A DNA stretch of 64,000 nt from positions 1-64,000 of the forward strand of contig CAMVBK010000005.1 of assembly GCA_947165685.1 (NCBI GenBank), read 5' to 3'. Origin of the DNA: F23-D06 sp947165685 (lineage in GTDB: Bacteria > Bacteroidota > Bacteroidia > Bacteroidales > WCHB1-69). The notes below the pieces were generated by a model. It made no database searches, was not told the DNA's origin, and saw nothing but the letters and a program-made list of their open reading frames with translations. Positions 34,402 through 43,439 of the stretch are shown here, piece by piece. Both the position numbers and the translations under genes were made by a program. Numbering within the stretch: position 1 is the stretch's first letter; each line of letters starts with the position of its first letter.

Positions 34402-36075
34402 TTATTGGGTTGGTTGCATTGATTTCAACATTTCGCGGGCGGTGAGTATGGCCGATTCCGTACGGCTTTCGCCGCTCATCATGGTGGCGATCATCTCCTC
34501 GCGTTCGGGCATGGAGAGGGTTTTGATGTTTGTGGAGGTGCGGTTTTCCGTCGTTTGCTTATAGACGAGGAGGTGCTGGGTGCCGCAGGCGGCAATCTGC
34601 GGCAAATGGGTGATGGCGATGACCTGGTGGCGGCCGGCCAGCAGCCGCATCATCTGGCCCACCTTCGAGGCTGTCTCGCCGGAGATGCCGGTGTCGATTT
34701 CATCGAAGATGATGGTGGGCAGGTACATGGAATCGGTGATGATGGACTTGAGGCAGAGCATGATACGCGACATTTCGCCGCCGGAGGCGATCTTGGCGAT
34801 GTCGGCGGGGGCAACGCCGGCGTTGGCGCTGAACAGGAAGGTGGCCGTGTCGATGCCGTTGTCGCGCGGCTCGCCGCTGTCGTCGAGGGTGACGGCGAAT
34901 CGGCTTCCGGACATGCCGAGGCGATGCAGGCGTTCCTCCATGGCGTTGACGAGGGCGGGCGCAGCCTCCTTGCGGGAAGCGGAAAGCCGTGCAGCCTGTC
35001 GGCGCACTTCGGCCTCCAAGTTCTGCACTTCGGCCTCAGCCTCGGCGAGTTGCTCCTTGTTGTCGGAATAGGTCGCCACCTCCTGTTGCAGGTTGGCGAG
35101 AAGCTGAAGCAACGCCCTGTTGTCCTCGGCGCGGTATTTGTTCTGCAGCGAGAAGAGAAGGTCGAGGCGTTCGTTGAGCTGGTCGGTAAGGGCGGGGTTC
35201 ACCTCCACGGTATCGTTTTTCCGCGACATCTCGTAGGCGAGGTCCTGCGTTTCGGTCAGCAGGTCGTCGATGCGTCGGCCGAAGGCGGCGTATTCCGCGC
35301 CCACGCTTTCCAACGGGCGGCATTCCTGCTGCAGCATTTTCAACCTATATAGTATATTGTCATCCTCCTGCTCCGACAGGATCCTTGTGGCGTTGTAGAG
35401 ATGGCTCTTGATGCTTTCGGCGGATGACAACTCCTTGATTTTCTGTTCTATTTCGGATTGTTCGTCCGGTTGTAGGTCGGCTTTTTCCAGTTCCTCGATG
35501 GTGTAGAGGTTGTAGTCGTAGCGTTGGGCGGCCTCGTCGCATTTCGTGCGCAGGGTCTCTAAGGCGGCCCTCTTTTCCTGCCATTGGCGGAGGACCTGAC
35601 GGTATTGTTCCCGTTGCTCCTGGTTCTGGGCGAACTGGTCGAGGAGGAGCAGGCGGAAGCCGGCGTTCTGGAGCATCAGGGTCTGGTGCTGCGAATGGAT
35701 ATCGACCAAGAGGGAGGAGATGGCCTTCAGGGTGGCGAGGTTCACGGGCGTGTCGTTGACGAAGGCGCGCGACTTCCCGTGCTCGTTGATTTCGCGCCGG
35801 ATGAGGGTCTCGTCCTGATAGTCGAGGTCGTATTGCCGGAAAAGTTCCTGCAGGTTCAGTCCTTGGATGTTGAAGGTGGCCTCCACGATGCACTTCTTGG
35901 ACTTGTCGTGGAGCACGTCGGTGTCGGCGCGGTTGCCGAGAATCAGCGAGAGGGCGCCCATGAGGATGGACTTTCCTGCGCCGGTCTCACCGGTAATGAC
36001 CACTAAGCCTGATTGGAAACGGATTTCCAAAGACCTGATAATGGCATAGTTCTCTATTTGTAGGGAGGTCAGCAT
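34402..36075 (-). CDS. recN: DNA repair protein RecN
   Basis: 557 residues; SMC-like ATPase acting early in double-strand break repair. Walker A GETGAGKS (29-36), a long coiled-coil centre, signature ASGGEMSRIML and Walker B TIIFDEIDTGISG are in place. The ATG at 36073-36075 (MLTSLQIENYAII) is preferred; a GTG two codons earlier overlaps the porD stop (TAGTG) and is a possible coupled start. Member of the Bacteroidota-conserved set bamD-rpoZ-coaBC-porD-recN. Confidence 0.94.
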   Translation of the reverse strand: MLTSLQIENYAIIRSLEIRFQSGLVVITGETGAGKSILMGALSLILGNRADTDVLHDKSKKCIVEATFNIQGLNLQELFRQYDLDYQDETLIRREINEHGKSRAFVNDTPVNLATLKAISSLLVDIHSQHQTLMLQNAGFRLLLLDQFAQNQEQREQYRQVLRQWQEKRAALETLRTKCDEAAQRYDYNLYTIEELEKADLQPDEQSEIEQKIKELSSAESIKSHLYNATRILSEQEDDNILYRLKMLQQECRPLESVGAEYAAFGRRIDDLLTETQDLAYEMSRKNDTVEVNPALTDQLNERLDLLFSLQNKYRAEDNRALLQLLANLQQEVATYSDNKEQLAEAEAEVQNLEAEVRRQAARLSASRKEAAPALVNAMEERLHRLGMSGSRFAVTLDDSGEPRDNGIDTATFLFSANAGVAPADIAKIASGGEMSRIMLCLKSIITDSMYLPTIIFDEIDTGISGETASKVGQMMRLLAGRHQVIAITHLPQIAACGTQHLLVYKQTTENRTSTNIKTLSMPEREEMIATMMSGESRTESAILTAREMLKSMQPTQ

Positions 36076-36080
36076 CGCCA

Positions 36081-36983
36081 CTATTTTGAGGTGGAGTTGA
36101 TGGCGTCGTAGGCGGAGGAGTTGGTGGGGTCGATCTGTTTCATGATGTTGATGACCTGAGTTTTCTCCGACGGCATGCCTTCCTTGAAGATGTTGATGAT
36201 TTCGTCCTTTTTGGAGTTCAGGATGATGCGGAGTACGGCGAGGTTGGACTTCTGGGCGTTCACCTGTTGCAGGAGTTTGAGGCTTTCGAGGATGACGGCA
36301 CGACCGGCGTCAGGGGTCTCGTACATGACGTCGAGGCCTAAGCGGTGATACTGGTAGTAGAAGTCGTGGATTTTGCTGTAGGTGGAGTTGGTGAAATTCT
36401 CGGAGATCCAATAGCGGTTGTTCTGTCCGCTTTCGGCCACGTTCCATCCGGTCTCCTTGAGGTTGAGGTTCACGATGTTCTGGCACTTCGTGAAATAGGG
36501 GTCGCCGCCGTTCTGGGAGAAGGAGTCGAGCTCCACGGCGATGAAGAGGTTGAGGTAGTAGGCGATGAGGGAGGTGAGTTCGGAGAGGGCGGAGTTCTCG
36601 TCATATTCCAGCGGGTCGCCGTCGGCGTAGCGGAACTTCACCTTCTTGTCCTGGAAGCTCATCAGGGTGGTCTTGTAGCTGGCCTTATAGACGGGGCGTT
36701 GCAGCACTAAGGTGGCGGTGCCTTCGTATTCGTCGCCCGAGGCCTTGGTCAGGTTGATGGTGATAGAGCACTCGATGCGCTCGTTTTGCTTCAGGTTGTA
36801 CTGGCACCATTTGCGGTCGTGCACAAAGGTGTAGAGTTTCTGCCGTAGCTCGTTGTACCGCTCCTGGTTGCCCGTGCTTGAGATTTGGGTGGAGTTGATG
36901 GAGACCGAGCATTGGAAGTCCTGGGCCTGGAGGGTGGAGAGGGTAACGAGCATGAGGGCGATGAGTCCGATGATGCGTTTCAT
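36081..36983 (-). CDS. porD: DUF4835 family protein, PorD-like T9SS-associated
   Basis: 300 residues, signal peptide MKRIIGLIALMLVTLSTLQA followed by QDFQCSVSINSTQISST, the conserved start of DUF4835. Members are annotated as PorD and linked to T9SS in Porphyromonas and relatives, though the mechanism is unclear. Position between coaBC and recN is typical. The presence of three T9SS cargo proteins in the window agrees with an active system. Confidence 0.85.
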   Translation of the reverse strand: MKRIIGLIALMLVTLSTLQAQDFQCSVSINSTQISSTGNQERYNELRQKLYTFVHDRKWCQYNLKQNERIECSITINLTKASGDEYEGTATLVLQRPVYKASYKTTLMSFQDKKVKFRYADGDPLEYDENSALSELTSLIAYYLNLFIAVELDSFSQNGGDPYFTKCQNIVNLNLKETGWNVAESGQNNRYWISENFTNSTYSKIHDFYYQYHRLGLDVMYETPDAGRAVILESLKLLQQVNAQKSNLAVLRIILNSKKDEIINIFKEGMPSEKTQVINIMKQIDPTNSSAYDAINSTSK

Positions 36984-36998
36984 AGTTTTGTTTTTTTG

Positions 36999-38192
36999 TT
37001 ATTTGATGTACAATAATGCGGTTTGCAGAATCTCCTCTGCGATTTCCTGCTTGCTTTTGAGTTCGCTGGCGAACTCGCGGCCGTCCTTGCTGAAGATGGT
37101 CACCTGGTTGGTGGCGGTGCGGAAGCCGGCGCCGGCCGTGCGCAGGGAATTGAGAACGATGAGGTCGGCGTTTTTAGTGTGCAGTTTTTTCTTGGCGTTC
37201 TCCACCTCGTTCTCCGTTTCGAGCGCGAAGCCGATGAGCAGCTGGTCGTCGCGTTTGATTTTCCCGACGGAGGCCAGGATGTCTTTCGTCTTAACCAATT
37301 CCACCGACAGCTGGGCGAAGTCCTTCTTGATTTTTTCGGGGGCCACGTGTGCGGGCGTGTAGTCGGCCACGGCGGCGGACATGATGATGATGTCCTGGTC
37401 ATCCACGATTTGCATGCACTGTTGGTACATTTCCCCGGCGGTTTTCACGTCGAGGCGGCGGATGTTGCGGTGGCGGGCGGTGCAGTGGCTCGGTCCGGTG
37501 ACGAGGGAGACCTCGGCGCCTTTGCGGGCGGCGGCTTCGGCGAGGCAGAAGCCCATGAGGCCGGAGGAGTGGTTGCCGATGAAGCGCACGGGGTCGATGG
37601 GCTCGTAGGTGGGGCCGGCGGTGATGAGCACTTTCTTGCCTTGCAGCGAGTGGTCGCTGGAGAGGAACTCATCGACGGCCGCGAAGATTTCCTCGGGCTC
37701 CTGCATGCGTCCGCTGCCAGAGGTGCCGCAGGCGAGGAAGCCTTCGTTGGGGGTGAGCAGATGGCAGCCGCGATCGCGGAGGATGCTCAGGTTGTGCTGC
37801 ACGGCCTCGTTGGCGAACATGTGGCTGTTCATGGCGGGGGCGAGGAACACCGGCTTTGTGACGGCGAGGAAGAGGGTGGAGAGGGCGTCGTCGGCGATGC
37901 CGTTGGCGAATTTGCCGAGGATGTTGGCGGTGGCGGGGGCCACCACGAGGGCGTCGGCCCATTCCGCCATGCTGATGTGCTCCACCTCCATCGTGCGGTG
38001 CGGGTCGAACATGTCGGTGTAGAGCCGGTTCTGCGACAGCGTCTCGATGGTCAGCGGGGTGACGAACTGCAGGGCGTTGCGGGTGGCGGTCACGCGCACC
38101 TCATAGCCGTTCTTCTTGAACAGCCGGATGAGGGACATCGTCTTGTAGGCCGCGATGCCGCCGGAGATGCCGATGGCGATGTGCTTGCCCAT
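36999..38192 (-). CDS. coaBC: Bifunctional phosphopantothenoylcysteine decarboxylase / phosphopantothenate-cysteine ligase
   Basis: 397 residues catalysing two consecutive steps of coenzyme A synthesis. The flavoprotein N-half shows GISGGIAAYKTMSL, the active-site histidine region VEHISMAEWADALVVAPATAN, PAMNSHMF and the ACGTSGSGRM cysteine loop. The ligase half begins near 190 with ITAGPTYEPIDPVRFIGNHSSG. Length is normal for the fused enzyme. It follows rpoZ by 10 bp. Confidence 0.95.
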   Translation of the reverse strand: MGKHIAIGISGGIAAYKTMSLIRLFKKNGYEVRVTATRNALQFVTPLTIETLSQNRLYTDMFDPHRTMEVEHISMAEWADALVVAPATANILGKFANGIADDALSTLFLAVTKPVFLAPAMNSHMFANEAVQHNLSILRDRGCHLLTPNEGFLACGTSGSGRMQEPEEIFAAVDEFLSSDHSLQGKKVLITAGPTYEPIDPVRFIGNHSSGLMGFCLAEAAARKGAEVSLVTGPSHCTARHRNIRRLDVKTAGEMYQQCMQIVDDQDIIIMSAAVADYTPAHVAPEKIKKDFAQLSVELVKTKDILASVGKIKRDDQLLIGFALETENEVENAKKKLHTKNADLIVLNSLRTAGAGFRTATNQVTIFSKDGREFASELKSKQEIAEEILQTALLYIK

Positions 38193-38202
38193 GACGATGG
38201 AT

Positions 38203-38535
38203 TTACTGGTTGTCGGTCACGTCTTTGAAGTAGATCAGGCCGTTCTCGAACTCGTAGAGGGCCAGCTGTGTGGGTTTGGGAAGCTGCTCGTAGAGTTTGG
38301 AGAGCTCGATTTGTTCGCGGTTTTCATAAACCTCCTCGCCGGTGCGCTCTTGCGGGGTGTTGAGGTGCGAGTTCTCCTGGAACTCCTGCTTCAGCTCCGC
38401 TGCAATCTGGTCGGCACGTTTCGACATGATGACAATGCTCTTGTAGAAGTTGCCCGTGTCTTTGTCGTACTTGCGGATGTCCTTCGTTTTGGCGTAGAGG
38501 TCGATTTTCAATTTTTTGTAGTCTAAAGCTTTCAT
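38203..38535 (-). CDS. rpoZ: DNA-directed RNA polymerase omega subunit, Bacteroidota type
   Basis: 110 residues. The helix with SIVIMSKRADQIAAELKQEF corresponds to the omega core (the RADQI/RA-x-QI motif), followed by an acidic linker and the Bacteroidota-specific tail. It assists assembly of RNA polymerase. Two bases separate its ATG from the bamD stop (TAATAATG context), implying coupling. Confidence 0.88.
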   Translation of the reverse strand: MKALDYKKLKIDLYAKTKDIRKYDKDTGNFYKSIVIMSKRADQIAAELKQEFQENSHLNTPQERTGEEVYENREQIELSKLYEQLPKPTQLALYEFENGLIYFKDVTDNQ

Positions 38536-38537
38536 TA

Positions 38538-39506
38538 TTAACTATTTGATTTGTTTTTGTATTTTTCTAACTGTTTGGTGACATCGGCGGCGATTTTTTC
38601 CGTCTCTTTGGCGTATTTGCAGTCGGGGTAGTTGTCGCGCATTTTCTGGCAGGCTTCGAGGCAAGCCTTGTATCGTTCGGGTTTACGGCGTTCGGTGCTC
38701 CGCTTGGCGTATTCGAGATTGTTGAGCACGAGGTAATAAACGGCCTCGGGCATGAGCGGGGAGTAGGCGTATTCGGTGAAGAACTGCTTGGCGGCGATCT
38801 GGCAGGCCTCGTAGTGGTCGGTGTTGTAGTAGAGTTTCACGATTTCCAGCGACTTGCGTGACAGTTTCAGGCGCAGGTCGTCGAGCATGAGGTTGCATTC
38901 CTCCACGTGTTTGTTGTCGGGGTAGGCTTGGAGGAAGGTTTTGATTTGTTCGATGGCGTAGTTGGTGTTGGACTGGTCGAGGTAGTATTCCGGGCTGGTC
39001 TTATAGACGGCCTGGATGCAGCGGAAGAAGGCGTCCTGGGTGCGGTCGGAGTTGGGGTAGCGGCGCACATAGTCGCGGAAGTGGAGGGCGGCCATGTTGT
39101 AGTCGCCGTTCTGGTAGTAGGAGTCGGCGAAGAGGAAGAGGATGGTGTCGGCGCGGGCGGTGCCTAAGGAGAGGGGGTAGAGTTCTTGGAAGAGGCCGGC
39201 GGCGGAGAGCCACTGCCGGTTGTTGTAGTACTTCATGGCGCGTTCGTAGTGCTGGTCGAAGGTCTCGAAGGTGACGCGCTTGTTGCCCACGCGGCTCAGG
39301 CTGGTCTTCTTTTTGGAGGGTTTGCCGACGTTTTTGATGGGCGGGAGGGCGTCAGGGGCCGCGCTTTTTGCGGGCACGACGGTGTCCCGTGCCGCCGGGG
39401 TCGTGGGCACAATGGTGTCGGCTTTCGCGCGAAAGTCGGATGCATAAGCACCCATCGCAAAAGCTAACAATATAACAATCAGTATGTTACAAGTCTTCTT
39501 TGCCAT
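38538..39506 (-). CDS. bamD: Outer-membrane assembly protein BamD-like (TPR)
   Basis: 322 residues from MAKKTCNILIVILLAF; fifteen upstream in-frame codons span the promoter and are excluded. TPR repeats (YERAMKYYNNRQWLSAAGLFQEL, ADSYYQNGDYNMAALHFRDYVRRYPNS, and so on) and the operon position identify BamD, the TPR partner of BamA in outer-membrane protein insertion. The usual lipobox cysteine is missing: the signal ends AMGAYASDF and the first ~75 mature residues are a Pro/Ala/Lys-rich linker. It may thus be soluble in the periplasm or anchored otherwise. First gene of the bamD-rpoZ-coaBC-porD-recN operon. Confidence 0.82.
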   Translation of the reverse strand: MAKKTCNILIVILLAFAMGAYASDFRAKADTIVPTTPAARDTVVPAKSAAPDALPPIKNVGKPSKKKTSLSRVGNKRVTFETFDQHYERAMKYYNNRQWLSAAGLFQELYPLSLGTARADTILFLFADSYYQNGDYNMAALHFRDYVRRYPNSDRTQDAFFRCIQAVYKTSPEYYLDQSNTNYAIEQIKTFLQAYPDNKHVEECNLMLDDLRLKLSRKSLEIVKLYYNTDHYEACQIAAKQFFTEYAYSPLMPEAVYYLVLNNLEYAKRSTERRKPERYKACLEACQKMRDNYPDCKYAKETEKIAADVTKQLEKYKNKSNS

Positions 39507-39521
39507 AATAAAAAATCCGCG

Positions 39522-39529
39522 CAAATATA
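39522..39529 (-). promoter_or_regulatory. -7 element (TATATTTG) of the bamD operon
   Basis: Minus strand TATATTTG, 15 bp before the chosen bamD ATG, which leaves only a very short leader and argues against the upstream start. Confidence 0.55.
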
Positions 39530-39608
39530 GTATTTTTTGCGGATTTTTCAAGGCATTTGTTCCGAAATGTGAATTTGTCGCGAAACTCTTCCCGTCGGCG
39601 AGCCGTCT

Positions 39609-41921
39609 TTAGTCGAAGTCGAGTGTCATCACGGAATCTCTCTTGGTCTCGTTGCAGCCCGACGGGTCGCCGATGTATGCGCTCGGAATCGTGAAATTAT
39701 ATCCCGGCTTGTTGTAGCGGTCGTCGCCGCTCACAATGTTGAGGTAGGGCAGTTTCGGGTCGGCATAGACCTTGCTCATGAAGAGGCCGAACACGGGCAT
39801 GGCCGTTCTCGCGCCCTGTCCGAGGGCAGTGCTGCGGAAGTGCGCGGCGCGGTCCTCGCAGCCCACCCACACGCCGCAGGTCAGCAGCGGGGTGTAGCCC
39901 ACGAACCAGCCGTCGGACTGGTTGTCGGTGGTGCCGGTCTTGCCCGCAAGCGGGAAGGAGATGCCGTACTGGCTGCGCAGGCGGCCGCCGGTGCCGTAAT
40001 CCACCACGCCCTGCATCAGGCGCACCGTCTTGAAGGCCGTGATCTGGTCCATGGCCTCGTTGGTCTTCGGCACCTTGGTGTAGATGACGTTGCCCTCCTT
40101 GTCGCAGATGTGGGTGATGAAGATGGGTTCGACATAGACGCCCTGGTTGGGGAAACAGTTGATGGCCCCGACCTGCTCGTAGAGCGTTAATTCGCAGGCT
40201 CCCAAGCAGATGGAAGGCACGGCGGGAATGTCGGAGGTCATGCCCATGTTGCGGACCAGGTCGATGACGGCGTTGGGACCGTAGCGTTTCATCAGGTAGG
40301 CGGACACTTGGTTGAGGGAGTGCGCCAGGGCCTCGCGCAGCGGCAGCATCTGCCCCTCCTTGTAACCGCCGGAGTTGTGCGGGGTCCATTTCGCGCCCGT
40401 GGCGGTCTCGATGGTCACCGGCACGTTGGGCACCATGGTGCAGGGGTCGAAGTCGCCGCTCTGCATGGCCACGGTATAGACGTAGGGCTTGAAGGTGGAG
40501 CCGACTTGCCGTTTGGAGAGCTTCACGTGGTCGAACTGGAAATACTCGTAGTTGGTGCCGCCGACGTAGGCCTTCACGTGGCCCGTCGCGGCCTCCACGC
40601 ACATCAGTCCGCACTGCAGGAACGACTTGTAGTAGCGGATGGAGTCCATCGGGGTCATCACCGTGTCAATCATGCCTTTGTAGCTATAGACGGTCATCTT
40701 GGCCTTCTTGTTGAACGCCGCCTCGATTTCCGCGTCGGTCTTGCCGGCGTCCTTCATCTGCTCATAGCGTTCGCTCTGTTTCACGGCGCGCCACAGGATG
40801 TTGTGGGTCTGTTCCTCACTGATGTTCACGAACGGGGCGTTCTTCGCGCCTTTGATGTGGTTGAAGAAGAGCGGCTGCAGGTAGTCGCAGACATGCTCCT
40901 GAACGGCGGCTTCGGCGTGCTGTTGCATGCGGGAGTCGATGGTGGTATAGATCTTCAGTCCGTCGCAGTAGAGGTCGTAGCGGGACCCGTCGTTCTTGGG
41001 GTTCTTGTCGCACCAGTCTTTGAGGACAAGTCGCAGGTATTCACGGAAATAGGTGGCAATGCCGGCGGTGTGGGCCTGCGATTTGAAGTGGCTCATGTCG
41101 ATGGGGATTTCCTTGATGGAGTCGAACTGGGCCGGGGTGATGAAGTCGTATTTCTTCATCTGGCCGAGCACGGTGTTGCGGCGGTCGAGGGCGGCCTGCG
41201 GGTGTCGCCGCGGACTGTATTTGGAAGGGGCCTTGAGCATGCCCACGAGCAGGGCGGCCTCCTCGGTGTTGATGTCGGCCGGATCCTTGTCGAAGTAGGT
41301 GCGGGCGGCGGACTTGATGCCGACGGCGTTGTTGCCGAAATCGACCGTGTTGAAGTACATGGCGAGGATTTCATCCTTCGAGTAGGCGCGCTCCAGTTTG
41401 GTGGCCACCACCCACTCTTTGAATTTGGTGAACACAATCTTGATTTTCCCTGCCTTGGGGTCGCGGGGGAAGAGGTTTTTGGCCAACTGCTGGGTGATGG
41501 TGCTGCCGCCGCCCTTGTGGTGGCGGGTGGCCACGCCGACGGCCACGCGGAACAGGGCCTTCACGTCAACGCCGGAGTGATTGTAGAACCGCGAGTCTTC
41601 CGTGGCAATCAGCGCGTTACGCAGCTCTTCGGAAAGGTCCGCGTATTTGCAGTTGGAACGGTTCTCACGGTAGTAGGTGCCCAAAAGGACGCCGTCGGAG
41701 GAGATGACCTCCGTGGCGAGATTGGAGTCCGGGTTCTCCAGCTCCGCGAACGAGGGCATGTAGCCCATCCACCCCAAAGAGATGAACAGGAACATCAGGC
41801 ATACGAGACCGAACAGGATGAAATAGACCTTCCAGAAGGTCTTGGCCCATTTTGGGAGGCTTCCCTTCGACGGTCTCTTTTTCGTGTCGTCATGCGACGA
41901 ACCGGATTTCGCAGTGTACAT
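39609..41921 (-). CDS. Class A penicillin-binding protein 1A
   Basis: 770 residues from MYTAKSGSSHDDTK; the ORF's first ATG lies in the promoter region and is excluded. One membrane anchor (about 30-55), a GT51 glycosyltransferase domain with the catalytic IATEDSRFYNHSGVD and GGGSTITQQLAKNLF, then a transpeptidase with GSTFKPYVY (nucleophile Ser), SLN and AGKTGTTDNQSDGWFVGY (KTG box). It polymerises and cross-links peptidoglycan in the periplasm. The gene is monocistronic with its own promoter. Confidence 0.94.
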   Translation of the reverse strand: MYTAKSGSSHDDTKKRPSKGSLPKWAKTFWKVYFILFGLVCLMFLFISLGWMGYMPSFAELENPDSNLATEVISSDGVLLGTYYRENRSNCKYADLSEELRNALIATEDSRFYNHSGVDVKALFRVAVGVATRHHKGGGSTITQQLAKNLFPRDPKAGKIKIVFTKFKEWVVATKLERAYSKDEILAMYFNTVDFGNNAVGIKSAARTYFDKDPADINTEEAALLVGMLKAPSKYSPRRHPQAALDRRNTVLGQMKKYDFITPAQFDSIKEIPIDMSHFKSQAHTAGIATYFREYLRLVLKDWCDKNPKNDGSRYDLYCDGLKIYTTIDSRMQQHAEAAVQEHVCDYLQPLFFNHIKGAKNAPFVNISEEQTHNILWRAVKQSERYEQMKDAGKTDAEIEAAFNKKAKMTVYSYKGMIDTVMTPMDSIRYYKSFLQCGLMCVEAATGHVKAYVGGTNYEYFQFDHVKLSKRQVGSTFKPYVYTVAMQSGDFDPCTMVPNVPVTIETATGAKWTPHNSGGYKEGQMLPLREALAHSLNQVSAYLMKRYGPNAVIDLVRNMGMTSDIPAVPSICLGACELTLYEQVGAINCFPNQGVYVEPIFITHICDKEGNVIYTKVPKTNEAMDQITAFKTVRLMQGVVDYGTGGRLRSQYGISFPLAGKTGTTDNQSDGWFVGYTPLLTCGVWVGCEDRAAHFRSTALGQGARTAMPVFGLFMSKVYADPKLPYLNIVSGDDRYNKPGYNFTIPSAYIGDPSGCNETKRDSVMTLDFD

Positions 41922-41945
41922 TTTTCCTAATTTAAAATCAGGCTG

Positions 41946-41953
41946 CAAAAGTA
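41946..41953 (-). promoter_or_regulatory. -7 element (TACTTTTG) of the PBP1A gene
   Basis: Minus strand TACTTTTG, 24 bp before the chosen start codon. Confidence 0.55.
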
Positions 41954-42009
41954 CAAAAAAATCGAAATCGATGCCTCCCCCGATGCGGCCGGTGGTTTGT
42001 TTCCGAAAC

Positions 42010-42039
42010 TTGGTTGATTCGGATTAATTTGTATTTTTG
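42010..42039 (+). promoter_or_regulatory. Bacteroidota-type promoter of the response regulator gene
   Basis: TTGG at 42010-42013 and TATTTTTG at 42032-42039, 18 bp apart, 65 bp before the ATG. No sigma-54-like site or TGTAA/TTACA array is present here, so the regulator itself appears to be driven by the primary sigma factor. Confidence 0.6.
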
Positions 42040-42104
42040 CCACCGTTTTTCCGACAAGTCAAAAAAAACATGATTGTTCGGGCGTTCAAGAAACCTTCAA
42101 AAAG

Positions 42105-43439
42105 ATGAACAAGCACAGAATCCTTGTTGTGGATGACAATGCGGGCATCCGCGAGACGCTGAAAATCCTTCTTCCCGCACATTTCGAAGCGGTGGAAACT
42201 GTGGCTTCCCCGAAAATCCTTGCGAGTACAGTCAGGACCTTCAAGCCTGATGCCATCTTGTTGGACATGAATTTCGAAACCGACATCAACACGGGCAATG
42301 AAGGATTATTTTGGCTGACCGAAATAAAACGTCAATATCCTGAAATAGAGGTTGTTCTGATGACCGCATACGCAGATATTGCCCTCGCGGTGGAAGGCAT
42401 GAAACGCGGTGCATTCGACTTCATTGTGAAACCGTGGGACAATGAAAAGCTGATGGAGACTCTTGAAGCCGCTTGCGGGAAACGGTCCGCCAAACGCACT
42501 GTTGAAGAACGTCCGGCCGCCCCTGTTATGTTATGGGGCGACTCTGTGGAAATGAGTGAGATACATCGTATGGTGGAGAAAATTGCCCCTACCGACGCCA
42601 CTGTGCTGATTACCGGGGAGAATGGTACTGGTAAAGATATGTTGGCCAATGAGATACATCGGATTTCCTCCCGTTCCGGCAAACCGATGGTGAGTGTGGA
42701 TATCGGATCTTTGTCGGAGACGTTGTTCGAAAGCGAGTTGTTCGGGCACGTGAAAGGGGCTTTCACCGATGCTCGCGCCGACCATACCGGGAAGTTCGAG
42801 TTGGCCAATGGCACCACGCTTTTCCTCGACGAAATCGGCAACATCCCATTGCACCTGCAATCCAAGCTGTTACGAGTGCTGCAGAACCGATGCGTCACGA
42901 AGGTGGGCGATACGAAGTCCGTGCCCATTGACATCCGGCTTATCTGTGCCACCAACCGCGACCTGCCCGCCATGGTCCGTGACGGCCGTTTCCGCGAAGA
43001 CCTCTATTATCGCATCAACACGGTGACGCTGAACTTGCCGCCCTTGCGTGAGCGTGCGGATGAGATAGAACCGTTAGTGCGCTTGTTCATAGAACGTTAC
43101 GCTGCAAAATATCATCGCAACGTTACGGGCGTTTCTTCTGAAGCGTTGAATCTGCTGCAGAATTGCAGATGGTCGGGGAATGTGCGCGAGTTGCAGAACA
43201 GCGTGGAGAAAGCCGTCATTATGTCAGACGATGAAACCCTGCAACCCGAGGATTTCAAGATTTCTGAAAACCAACTTGTTACAAATGCCAGCACGACGGA
43301 TAACACTTTGGAAGCGGCAGAGGAGCGCGTGATACGGGCGGCGGTGAAGAAGTACAACGGCAATCTTTCATTGGTGGCGAAATCGTTGAATATCAGTCGC
43401 CCGACGTTGTATAACCGGCTCAAAAAATACGGGATATGA
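42105..43439 (+). CDS. NtrC-family sigma-54-dependent response regulator
   Basis: 444 residues. Receiver domain with phosphoacceptor Asp54 (ILLDMNF) and Lys109; AAA+ domain with Walker A GENGTGKD (171-178), the sigma-54-contacting GAFTDA loop (219-224) and Walker B TLFLDEIGN; C-terminal Fis-type helix-turn-helix (LSLVAKSLNISRPTLYNRLKKYGI). It should bind enhancer-like sites and open sigma-54 promoters after phosphorylation by the kinase encoded next, whose start overlaps its stop (ATGA). The repeated TGTAA/TTACA arrays before tolC, hlyD and the first permease are its likely targets. Confidence 0.93.
   Translation: MNKHRILVVDDNAGIRETLKILLPAHFEAVETVASPKILASTVRTFKPDAILLDMNFETDINTGNEGLFWLTEIKRQYPEIEVVLMTAYADIALAVEGMKRGAFDFIVKPWDNEKLMETLEAACGKRSAKRTVEERPAAPVMLWGDSVEMSEIHRMVEKIAPTDATVLITGENGTGKDMLANEIHRISSRSGKPMVSVDIGSLSETLFESELFGHVKGAFTDARADHTGKFELANGTTLFLDEIGNIPLHLQSKLLRVLQNRCVTKVGDTKSVPIDIRLICATNRDLPAMVRDGRFREDLYYRINTVTLNLPPLRERADEIEPLVRLFIERYAAKYHRNVTGVSSEALNLLQNCRWSGNVRELQNSVEKAVIMSDDETLQPEDFKISENQLVTNASTTDNTLEAAEERVIRAAVKKYNGNLSLVAKSLNISRPTLYNRLKKYGI

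Noticed and set aside
40308..41930. 540-codon plus-strand frame opposite PBP1A
   Set aside because: Shadow of a GC-rich gene; valine/glycine-rich nonsense, while the minus strand encodes all PBP motifs.
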